DNA of 64,000 bases, taken from assembly GCA_009823395.1 (NCBI GenBank), contig CM020515.1:14925489-14989488 (forward strand), in the 5' to 3' direction. This document shows positions 48,134-60,100 of this stretch, piece after piece (the first letter of the stretch is position 1; each line of letters opens with the position of its first letter). Source of the DNA: Thamnaconus septentrionalis (Eukaryota > Chordata > Actinopteri > Tetraodontiformes > Monacanthidae). A model generated the notes under the pieces. The model saw nothing but the letters and a program-made list of their open reading frames with translations, was not told where the DNA came from and searched no databases. Made by a program: the position numbers and the translations under genes.

Positions 48134-51100
48134 GTAAAGTATAAACGCCCACGTGATGTTGTTAACGCTTCACATTGGCTAAACGTTACTCGCGCTCTTC
48201 ATGTAAAGTTCTCACGAGTCGTTTCTAATCAGCAAGTTTACCCGGCGTAACTGTTTCCGAGCGAGAGACGACAACAACAGTAGTAAGAGCCACTTTACAC
48301 TTAGAACGTTAACGTGGCCGCACTTCCGGTGAGTTTCTATTGAAGTGATGCGTCAACGTAATCGTCAGTGTGCGGGCCAGACTCTGTAAAGAAAGAAGCA
48401 AGGAAAAGGAAGGTAGCGAGCCGGTGCAGGAGTGTCAACATACAGGAAGACCGACAATGTGCATCGAGATGTGCACTTTGCTTGCATTGAAGCGATTTCT
48501 CTTGCAGAAACTAACTGATGCACGCACGCCCACCCCTCCCCCTCACTTGTGTCAGGTGTAGCCCACTGGCGGGGAAGAAACCCTGCGAGACCCTCTGGGC
48601 GTCTGCGCGTGATGTCATGTTCGAGTTTACTTGTGAGCGGCGTCGGTTTGCTGTGAAAAGGTTTAACGTTGGCTCGAGGAACGAGGTGAATGGCTCAACA
48701 GTGACCGAGTTGAGCAGATTAAAATTCCTGTCATGGATCTGTTTAATGTGCCCTCTGCTCCTCGCATAGGCTTCTAGGTGAAGGAGCTTAGCGCTAACAC
48801 TCTTAGTGCCTCAGCTATGATTATTCTGGCACGCATCATGCTTCCCCCCCCTTCCCCTTTCTATTTTTTTTTAACGTGCTTTATTGCAGATTACCTGCAG
48901 AGATCACATTTTGCACAGTTGTGTTGTAAACCAGACAGCCGTGCATGGTGGCGCCGTTCCTTTTTAAACATTGCATTTATGATCCTTGTGCAGGAAAAAA
49001 AAGACCCCTGACTCTTTGTCTCAGCGCTACACCTACAGGCTTTTGCAGCCAATTTTTAAGCCTTCACCCCCCTTACCCCCCACCCCCTCCTCCCACAGAT
49101 AGTCTTTTACAGCCGGCTTATGCATACAAACTGGATGTCATTCCGGCAACCGCTGTCACCCACGCAGGCCTCAGTGCCCTGTGGCCATGTCCTAAGTGTC
49201 TTCAATTGGCAGTCGACTATTTCCTTGCAGGTGCTGGTGCTTAAGAGGCTCCCTGATGGAGTGACGGGCCGAAACAGTGCAGTTAACCCCGTGGACGCCG
49301 AAAAAGCTCTCAGAGCACTCACACCCATGTCTCATTCCCGCTTATGGATTTCATATCGTATTTTTCAAAGAAGAAGAAGAAGGAGAAGTAGAAGAAATCC
49401 ATAGCTGTAATGGGCTGGCCACGTGTTCGCCAGCCAAGCCACCTACATTGAAGGGAGGCAGCGTCCTTATTGCTTTTTTTTAATGAGAGTCTGTGAAGTG
49501 AGAGGCAGAGATGAGTCAACGTGCACTGGGCATATGGCGGCACTGATACGGCAGCCTGGGCATGAGGCTGATAACGTGTCTGTGTCTCAGAGTGGCTGGC
49601 TGTGTGTCTGTGTGTGTCTTCCAGTTCGAGACTGTTTTCCCATATGCTTTCTGTGTGTGTGTGTGTGTGTTCGACAAGGATGGCAGAGCACTTTGTAGTC
49701 ATGCCTGCTAACAGTGAGACATTTCTTTTCCTCTTGCACGCTTAGTTTCCACTAGAACCCCTGTGTTCTTCCTTTGCCTCAACACGTTTTCTTGTTTGCT
49801 TCTCTTTTCATCCCATCCTCACCCTCTCTGAGCGAGGGGAGTAGGAAGTTTGTTTTTATTTTAAACGCCTTATCTCTTCATTTACATCACCCTCCCAACT
49901 TCCCCCGCTCGCGCTCGCCCCGTCTCATCCTTGACTGGTTCTGTGCAAACTGGGAAATCGTGCATGCAGCCCCCTCACTGTGTCCCTTTTTTGATCGAGA
50001 CTTCTTTGCAGATCCTGCGGCAGACTCCCAGAGGAGGCGACGCGCCTTGTTTTCCTCGTCTAGAAACAAATTAGTGACAAATGAAAACAAATGAAAGAGG
50101 CAGCCGGATAGAGAATGGGAAGAAAGGGATTTATACGCCTCTTCCAGCACTTGTGTTTTCCTTCCTTGTTATGCGAGTTTGTGTTTCTCTAATGAGTATT
50201 TTACACATTCAAAGCGCTGGAGATGTTAAAGTCTGTCCCTAGCTGCCGAGGGTAGAAGTGCATCCTCCGACTCGCTCTCCGTCTACGTGACGGGGCAAAC
50301 TGCTTGTAAATCCCCTGAGTCAAATGATGCTTAAACGCTTCATGGTGCTGAACAGCAATCTATAACCGCTCAGCCCACATCTGGCTCCCAGAAACTCAGT
50401 CACTCCCTTCCCCTCGGGCTTCCACGCTGCTGTGTTTCTGATCACTGGATGCTTTAAGAGGCTTTCTGCGGGACTCGTTTGGGGATGCTTCCTGCGGAAT
50501 TGCAATGAGCAGACATCAGAGGAGCCGAGTCCGCTGGCAGTGTCCCCTCTCATGTCATTTTTGCTCTTAATGTCAGATTATGAGCTTGGGAAATTTAGAT
50601 TTCACCCACTTCGTGCATATCTTAACCAGGGTCACTGCAGTACATGAAAAATCATGTTGTGACCTGTCATGATGTTCATCTGATGCGAGGCGTCCTTCAC
50701 ACTGTCATTATAGTATTAGTGTCAAGAGCCATGATCCTGTGCAGCAGCCCGCAGTTTGCATTTTGTGTCCCCGTCTCTCGAATTTGTATGGTGTGACACG
50801 GTGTTATTGATAATTGCCTCTTGCTGGCACAGCTCCTAACAGGCGTTGAAATTAAAATAAACTTGGTCACGTGGGCGCTAATCCTGTGCGCCTGACAAGT
50901 GTGTATGGTCCGTGCACATATGTCCTGTCTCAGAGCAACAATGGGGAGTTCATGTCTTGGAAAGGATGCAGACATGAGAAAAGATCTTCCAACTTTGCTG
51001 GATTTGGCATCTTCTGTCATCTCCTAAAGGAGTTGAGGTGCTGAGAAACTGGGTCAGACCGGGTTAAGGGTCTGTTTTGTGCATGCAGAGAAGAGAATGT

Positions 51101-54100
51101 ACTATAGTCAAGGAATTTACCCTTGTCAAACAACTTCCTCACATGTGTAGATGTGCAGAACTGTCTGCACTGACACATCTAGTGAGACGCTATTAGAGAC
51201 AGGTGTTTTCTCAGTGGGCCCTGCAGCTTTTTTGGCATGTGGACCTATCGTGCTGTGAAAAAACAAGAGCAACAATAACTGTGGAGATTGAAGAATGTGT
51301 TGAAGGATTCCGCTTTGGAAATGCACTCGCAGAAGAATAAATCTTGGAGAGCAGCACACTCAATGACCCACATTTGGCTGGGGAACCCAAACATGCTACT
51401 TTGTCTGACAACCTTTGGATATACAAGAAAACTCCCTCGATGTATCAACCACTCTTGTTTTCAAGAGTCCTATAATAAGAAGCAGATTCAATCAGCCAGT
51501 GTTTATTTAGTTTTTAATATTTGTATTAACCTGATATGGCAAATGTAATGTTTCATTGGGAATGTATTCAGAGAATGAATGACCCTTTAAAAATGACACT
51601 GGACAAACGTTTGGTACGTTGCATTGAAAATGAGCTGATCAGATCTCTTTAAGTGGGTTTACGAGGTGCTGAGTGCCCATAGCTTCTGTGAAATTTATAC
51701 ACAGTGTTAAAATAGCGGCATCCTCATCAAATACCTGTTTTAAAGCCGTTTTTGTCACAGCTCTTTAATTATCTTGTGATAATAAGCTATTGTAAAATTG
51801 ATGCTATCATTATGATAATACACTAGTAGAATCAAGCCTGTGGTGGGCATCCACAGCTCCATCTTGTTGGCTGTCCAAGTCTCTGTGATAACCGGAAATG
51901 GCGCCAAGTGTGAAGCATGTTCACGATGATAAACATCTCTGGCGCTCATATGTACTTCCAGCTCATAGTACTTCACAGTTACCTTGATCACGAGTTTATC
52001 TGTGTTTTTGAAATGATGTCTATTTAAAAGGTAGGGCAAAAACAACAACCCACAAATTGCTTAATGGACAAAATGATGCAGTACAGAGGCAGTAATTAAC
52101 AAAGGCACTGATCCAAAATGGTTTTTTTTTCTGGGTGTGGGTGTTTCAGTGGGTGTTTCAGTGAGGCAACGTGCATCAAAATGAGATCATGCAGGTCTTT
52201 TTTGTTTACAAAGGTTTGAGGCGTACGCTCCATGACTTGTATTTGTTTGCCCAGAGAGCTTGCTGTGTCTTATAGTGTTGCCCACAAAGCATCCGTGACT
52301 CAGCATCGAGGTCACACCCAACGCATTTAATTTGATTATCTAGTCCCCGCGGAGTCTATGAGAAACTGCTGTGGCCCAGTTCATTCAATCACTTTTCCTG
52401 GATCCGCTAGGTGTTTTTTTTTTGTTTTTTTTTTTATGTCATTCATCATGCATCTATATCGCCGTCTTAATATCTTTGGAATGAGTGGAATTTCAATGGA
52501 TGAAATCCCTTTGACAATTTAGGATGTAGTCTGGATGTGTATGCTGGCATCGTGCAACTTCATCTTATTTACCATCAGATGCACGCACATCTCCAAACAC
52601 AGAGAGAGATCAAATGTCAGTGATTTTCCTACACTCAGCTGAGGGGTGTGGGGCCAAGACACTGTGGGAAATACTCATTGCCCAGATTCATCTTGGCTTT
52701 ACTTCTTGTTAAAATTTCCCCTGTTCCCAGGCGCAATAGTCTTTGACAGTGCAGTATTGTGTGCGTGCAGAGTGGTATTTTCTGGCCGGGCCGGGTGTGT
52801 AGGTGGTGTGAGTCATAAAGAATGTCTTCAGAGACGCTCGCTATCGAAGCACAGAGAACACATTATGTCCCCGGAAGATGACAGAAGGGGCCGCGAGGCA
52901 CGGAAAGAACGTGCAAAGTGTCACAAGCTGCCAGCGGAGATGCACACAGATGGACAGTGTCGGGTGGCATTTTCAGCGGGCCGAGCGAGATCTGCGAGGT
53001 GCTCGGCCTTCTCCTGCACAATAACGAGTCGAACATGGCAAAGGACGGTGCCTCGTATTGAAAGTCTGTGCGGTATTGCGCACTCGCACGACGTCACGCC
53101 GCGCCGCTGCCTGTCTCAGCTGCGGCTGGTTTCCAAACTTGCCAGCCTCTCTCTGACTCACCGGCGCTATTTAAAAAGCGTCTGAGTCACATCATTAAGT
53201 GATGGTGGAAACAATGCGGTGCAAACTCCTGGAAGCTCCATTCATCGGTGTCCTCGCCGGGGGAGGTTCTTCACGCTCTTGGTCTGTTGCCCTCGTCCGC
53301 ACGCCGCTGCCTGCTTTCTCACGGGGGTTAAGATAATTTGACAGGTGAGATAAGAAAATCATTACCTCAAAGCACGAGTGAGATGAAAGCAGAGCCAGCC
53401 TCACAGCCGGCTCTGCAGGATGAGGGAGGGAGAGAGCCCGCAAAATCTTTGCCCAACTTGAGTAGACATAAATGGCTCTTCAGCAGGGGAGCGAACATTT
53501 TTATTGATTGCCGGCTCGATTTGGTCTTCGTCTGGCTCCATGCAGCAACAATCAAGGTTGCTCATCCTTAAATGTAACGTAGGTTTTTATGTTTTTGTTG
53601 TTGTTTTTTGTCTTTTTCCCACACAGCTCCTAAATCATCGTGCCAGTGTGGGTTTGGGTTGCCTTTTACTCCCTATGGGTGTAACTGGATTGATTGGACC
53701 AATGCAGTCCGACTTTAAAATATATTTTTTTATGTGTGGATTTTGTCTTAACAACCTCAAAATGTTGCCTTTATCTGGGGTTAGGGTGACCCAGTAGTTG
53801 TGTGTATTTGTGACATTTTTGTCAGGTGCAGTTTGCAGCACTGCTGGAAAATTAGAACCATGATGCTCAGAACGGAAATGAAGAATTGAGCTGAACTTTA
53901 CTATTGTAAGTTTACTCACTTCTGACATTTGACTTGGAAACAAAAGTTCAACCTTTCACATTTCAAGAGAAGTTGACTTCCAGTCAGGCTACAGCAGAGC
54001 TGTCAAGAGCTCAACCCACTCAATAACAGGTGGACATCAAGGATTGGAGAACAGACACAGAAGCTAAATCAGTTTCCTCACTCTTTGTAGGCTTTTGGGC

Positions 54101-57100
54101 TGTGACCTTTGAAAGTCAATAACTAGCATGTTCCTTGACATTTATTCCAGTGTCAACATGACTAACTCAGTCAGAATGGGTGAACAACCGTCCAAGCCGT
54201 TTGTACAAACACCAATATAACCATTTTCTGCTGTGAGAAACAGGCAATCCCTAAAATTATTTCATTTATGTTGCTTTTTCTATGACTCAGCGTACTCTCA
54301 GAATTTTAAGCGCTGCGGTCTTTTAAGCCGATGGATTTGTAGTTAGCGTTTCCATTGACGGAGCCCAGTTGTGATTTAAAGTTGAAGCAGTTTACGGCCC
54401 TGTTGCCGTGCTGCGGGACTGGGAGGTCCTGCTTCCTGAAGCGACCGGGAATAAACGGCCTCCACTAGGCAAATAAATAATGTCATAAAACACAGTGCCC
54501 GGTTTCTCAGCAAGCGACGTCTGGGCAACGGTAAACTCTCCCCAACACGTTTAATTAACGAACGGTAGACTAAAGAGAAGCGCCTCTGTATGAGCACTGA
54601 GAGATGCGGGAGGCAATTTGGGGTTTAGGAGCCTCGTTTCGGATGCCTGGAATGCTGCTACTGTAAGTGGCCAGTTGCCCCCTGGACAGGCTCTCTCCAG
54701 CAGCTGGCGGGGGGTCGCGTGGTGGTGGTGGGGAGGGGGCGGGGTGCGTGATTGGCTGCACACCAAAGCTCTTATCCTGGTTAATTCTCACAGCAGCAAT
54801 TTATCAATGCAAACATCTAATAACGTGACCAGCAGACTGCGAACAACGCATGGGTGCATTGTAATGGCAGAGCTAGTGGTTGCCATGCTCATTACAAATA
54901 GACCTAGCGTTGAACAGTAGTGAACAGGAGCCACCTGTGTGGCGCTCAACCTGCACCGAAGGTTGAGCGCACAGGTGTCAGCTGTCAGGTGCACCGCAGG
55001 CGGGATTACGGGGGCTAGACTGTGCACAACCGCCCCTATCCTATAATAACATCTACAGAAGTGCTGGCCACCTGCTGCCATCTCTCAGAGGAGTCGGCCT
55101 CCTCCTGGTCCGCTGCAAGCAGGAAGCCTGCGCACTTTAAAACCAGCTTCCAGCGGCACTAGAACCTGCTCTTCAGCTCGACAACAACCGCCACTTAGCC
55201 GAGCCAGACAACAAAGTGCTGTCACGCCGGCAAAGTTTTAAGTGTTGGCCCTGGCACCATTAAAGGCGAACCGATGCCACATGCCACAATTTCCGCCACT
55301 CTGCGACTCGGTCTTTATGTACCTTTCGCTACGCCACAGCAAAGGCATTGTGCCGGGGGTAATTGTGACGCTCTGCGAACTTTGTGTTGTTCGAGGGCGT
55401 CGGCATAGACAAAATGAAAGGCGGCGTTTTTTCCGTTGTGCGTTGTTGCCCTGACTTTTACCTTCTCTTCTCCGTTTGCAGCTCCCGTGGACGTCCTGCG
55501 GACGCTGGGGTTGTCCGAGGACATGGAGGGGGTCTCCCAAGGGGACGGCCTCTGCAAGAAGAGGGGAGGCCAGCAGCCAGACTTGGCCTACAGGATAGAC
55601 AACAAGATCCAGCTCAGCGCTCCCACCAAACAGCTTTTCCCTGGTAGAGGATTTCAGTTTTCATGTGGAATTGTGGAAATTCTTGACAGTTTCCAAAAAT
55701 AGAAAATAATAATAAGCGACTTAAGAAATGCTTCTCCCAGTGACGCCTTGAGAAATCTGACTTTGAACTCACTGTGCCGCTTCCTGTGGGCGCTATCTGC
55801 TTTCCTGGGAAACATTTTTTCCATCATTATTATCTTTTTCTCAGGTCTCTCACAGGTGCCAGTTGGCACTCGGAAGCTGTAAAAACTGACTGCCCCCCCG
55901 CTGTGTCCTTTCGAGTGTGATTCAACAACCTGCTCACCTCTCTTCTCCTCTCTCCTCCCAGAGTCCAAATTTCCAGAGGACTTCTCCCTCATGGCAACCG
56001 TTCGGGCTAGGAAGGGCACACGATCCTTCCTGCTCTCCGTCTATGACGCCCAGGGGGTCCAGCAGGTGGGGCTGGAGCTCGGCCAATCGCCCGTCTTCCT
56101 GTATGAGGACCGTCAGGGGCAGCCCGCACCTGGACTGCACCCGGTCTTCAAGGAGGTCAACCTGGCTGATGGAAAGTGGGTAGTTCAAGGACATCCGGCT
56201 TGGTCATTAGAAACTGTTGTATTATTTTAAAGCTCTGTGCACCCTGTGTGTGTGTGTGTGTGTGTGTGCGGTTTACCATCACTGAGTTGCTACCATCGTC
56301 TAACATGCCCAACCCTTCAAATCCAATTAATGCTTCAGACTTAAAGCTCACCACCTGTTTGCTCTCAAGTAACCTGAACAAGATGAAGAGCCCGGTGAAG
56401 CGTTGAAAAAGATTTGACTTTATAAAAAAGGTGTGAAGAAAATGAGTTCCTCAACTCTCCAAATCATCCGCCCAGAGTTGTTAAACAGCAGCAGAGATCT
56501 CAGCAGGGCAATTTTAGATATGTACGAACATCCCTCCTCTAAGACTGAGATAACCCGTTTGTTCTCGGCGCCTGTCACCTTTCAGATGGCACAGGATCGC
56601 CTACAGCGTGCACGGCAAGTCTGTGACCCTCTTCCTGGACTGTCAGAGGGTGGCGACCGTGGATCTACCGCGAGGGGACAACGCTGAAGTCAGCACAGAG
56701 GGTGTCACTGTGTTTGGGAGCCGGCTGCTGGACGAGGCTGTGTTTGAGGTAGGACTTTGTCCTTGAGGTCAAGTCCTCGTTCCCTGCTGCTCTTTCTATG
56801 TCGCCGCCGCCTCGAACATTGTCATACTCCACAGCAGCAGACGAGAAGGTCACAAATTAGATTCAACCTTCATGTCGCACTAAAGGCAAAGCTTTGCTCA
56901 TATCAAGAGCCAAAGCATTGCACGCTCGATGTAAATCCCCATTCGAACCATAACACAAGGTTTCTTTTTTTTCTTTTATTATCATGAATATACATAGCGT
57001 GAAGCCTTCTGTCGCCTAAGCTACTTAGGAAAGCTTTAAAAAGAAAGAATATCTCTGCTGAGGAGACTGAAGGGTGACAGGGGTCTCCTGTCAATCAAGT

Positions 57101-60100
57101 GGAACAAAGAGGCGCAGGGGGGAAAAAGTGTTTGAAAAGTGAGAGTGTGCTGGTGAAAAAAAAAGCCAAAAAAGAAAATGTGGTGCTGCTGAGACATGCC
57201 CAGCCCTTATTTCCACTGAAGGACCCAGGAATGACACATTCTCTTCTGCTTTGTGGGAATTTTGTCAGTGTCGATGTGTTGGCTAGCTTTGCTGATGTGA
57301 ATCTGGGAGCTTATGAAAAAGTCAGCACACACCCTTCCATCCCCGGAATATTTAGGGGGACATTATAAAGCGTGCAAGGTTTTTCTTTGACCCTTTTCTT
57401 TGTTTGTTTCATAGCTCCTCGTGCTTGTGTAAAATATGGGGCCGGTGTTCTGATCCAAAAGTCTGCACTGAAGGGGCTTATTCTCTCTTTCACAGAAAGT
57501 ACCTTTTTGCAGAAATACCTTCCAGAGTGTATGTCCAACTTATGGTTACAATTACTGTTTCTTTCTCTGGGGTGTCTGTAGTCATTATCTGTGCTTCACA
57601 TGGCCACATGCAGCTGCTGTCCAATTGTCCTTCATAAAATTCCTGTGAAAATAATCAACCTGGGCTGGGCTCTGCAGTAATTTTGGGTGTAAAGGAACAT
57701 TTCCCCTCGCAGTGAGAGCAGCCCTGTCTGGAATGGGAGTGCATTGTTTAGCAGTGGGGATGGCCGTTAGCGCTCCCCGGTGACCCAATAGTCCGAATCC
57801 ACAGACGCCTTCACTTTGACCCGGAGGGCAACACCAGATGTGCTCGTACCTGACAACACCTACCGCCCTTGGCTTTTCTGAGCGTTATCACCTACAACCT
57901 CCCTCACCTTGTCCACACATTAACCTTGGTCCCACTGCCCCTCCCACCAGGCTGTAAGTTCCCAATCAGCTGTCTTTCCTCTCCTCCTCCTCCCACTCCT
58001 CCTCTCCCTCTGCTCTCTCGAATTTCACCATATCCTTCTTCACTTCACAAGAATATTTTTCTCCTTCCCCCATGAGTAAATCAGACTGTTTAATCTCTGG
58101 ACTTCATCCAAAACACTTGTATGCCCTTATTTGTCATTCTTGGTGATGAGTTATGATAGCGGTGTGAATAAATGCTGATGACTAATATAACCTTTCAGAC
58201 TGTCCCTCCTCTTCAGATTCAATTTCAAGCTCAGCCCATGTACTTTTTGCGGCCATCCTCACGTCCATTTGGCAAATACCTTTATCCACCGTTATGTTAC
58301 GTATAAAAACAAAAAACAAAAGCAAACTGTTGTTCTTAATTGTTAATGTGACGATATGTACTTGTGTAGCTGTACTGTGGTACATTTCTGCCTGGTAGTG
58401 GACATGCGAGAGTCTGCATCATACACCCAGGGGTGATGCTGGTACCAGGGGAACGCAAATTAAACCAGGCTGCCCCCTGGGCGCCGGTTCCCAGGACCCG
58501 GTTGTGAGGGAGGAGGTCAGTTTTTTTGGCCCAGTCCTCCCAGTGTGGGAGCTTGGCGTGGGAGCAGGGGGCCTGTGGTCAGGAACTAATGTTTCTATTG
58601 CTTCCAGATTGTCTGTAAATGACTACAAAAGGTCTGGTGCTCAGACTCCACGCTCTTGTTTGTGTTTGCAGAAAAAGCAGAATGCTCTTTCTTGGCCGCA
58701 GTGTGGCCCTGCATCTATGCCTCAAACATGCTGACTGCTCAGATAAGAGGCCCAGCCTGTGTTGGTCGGGGAGTTCAGATTCTGTGTTGATAAGTGCTCG
58801 AAATGCATCTTTGGCTGTGTGTTGAAACTATGACTTGTCAAGCATGTCATTCATGAACTGCTTTTCTTTGAACCATTAACAACCCGCCTATTAATTTAGC
58901 AGCCAAATTGGGAAATTACATCTATTCAGCAAAGCTTTGTTTATATTTGACCTTTTTTTGTTGAAAAAATGACTTTTATCTGATGGCAGTGCAAATGTCA
59001 GACATGGGCCACTTAATGTGTTTTGGTGGGGGTGGTTGATTTTTTTAACCTCCTCTTTACCATTACTGCACAGTAACTTTGTGACTCACCAAAGGATGCA
59101 AGTACATGGAATGTAATTTTGCACATTAGTGTAGTTAGCTGTGATCTGTTGAGGCATATTAGCCATAGTCCTCTGGCATCCTGCTCCTCATTATACCAGT
59201 GGAAACTGCGTCGAGCCGCACAAGCCACACAAACGCTAACAAACCCTTTTCCTGATCTGTCGCCTGTTTGCGAGCCTTTTGTGGATTCAGCCGAGGTGTT
59301 TTCCTTCTCAGCACATCCTCACGCGCGCAGATCTGATGTCCTCACCAGCCATAAACAGGCACGATGACACAACAAAATTCTGGAAAGCTACGCATGCTTA
59401 GTGTGTTTCTGTTTCTGCTAGTGCGGGGAGTCCCTGCCAGGCAAGCCAGGAAAAACAGGAAAACGTCTGGATTTGTTTTTTTGTTTTTTTTTACTTTGAT
59501 CTACAATTAAGCTGGAACTTTTTTTTTAAACACTAACTTCCAAGAAGAAAGGAAAGGAGAATGATTGTAATTTAATGTTAAGTGCATGTTTTTATTTGAT
59601 ACAATCTGTGGTTTTGCACAACATTAGCCCATTTCCTTTGCCTAATATATATGGAAAACATGAATATCTAAAAGCTGTTAATGGGGAACAGAGAGTCACT
59701 TTTTTCCATATCTATTTAACCTCTTGCTAAAAAAAAGCCCCCCACAACATTATGCAGCCAGTCTGATTTGGTTTATCTGCCTCACTGGGTGACATTTTAG
59801 CTGACAGTGTGCCGGTGCTGCTCTGCCAGTTGTACAGATTCCTATCACTAATTTGTCAAGCAGATGCTGTCAGGTGGGGATTTATTTTAAATTACTTTGC
59901 GATCACCTGAGAGAATGAGCCAACTACCTCACTTTTTTGAGATAAGACAGATTTGTTTCTCTTTATCTAACCTTTAAAGCGCAAGAAAAAACAATAACAG
60001 CAGCATAGATTTAAGGTGAGGGTGGCCTTTCAGGAACATGTTGGGGAAAAATAAAAGGTAAATGTGGCTCTTACTCTGCAATTTACAGGGTGTGCTGCAG

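Noticed and set aside
52646..53185. 179-codon plus-strand ORF in col5a3 intron 1
   Set aside because: No recognisable domain. It lies in a CpG-rich patch where stops are scarce, and its composition shifts along its length. It is treated as a possible regulatory block instead.
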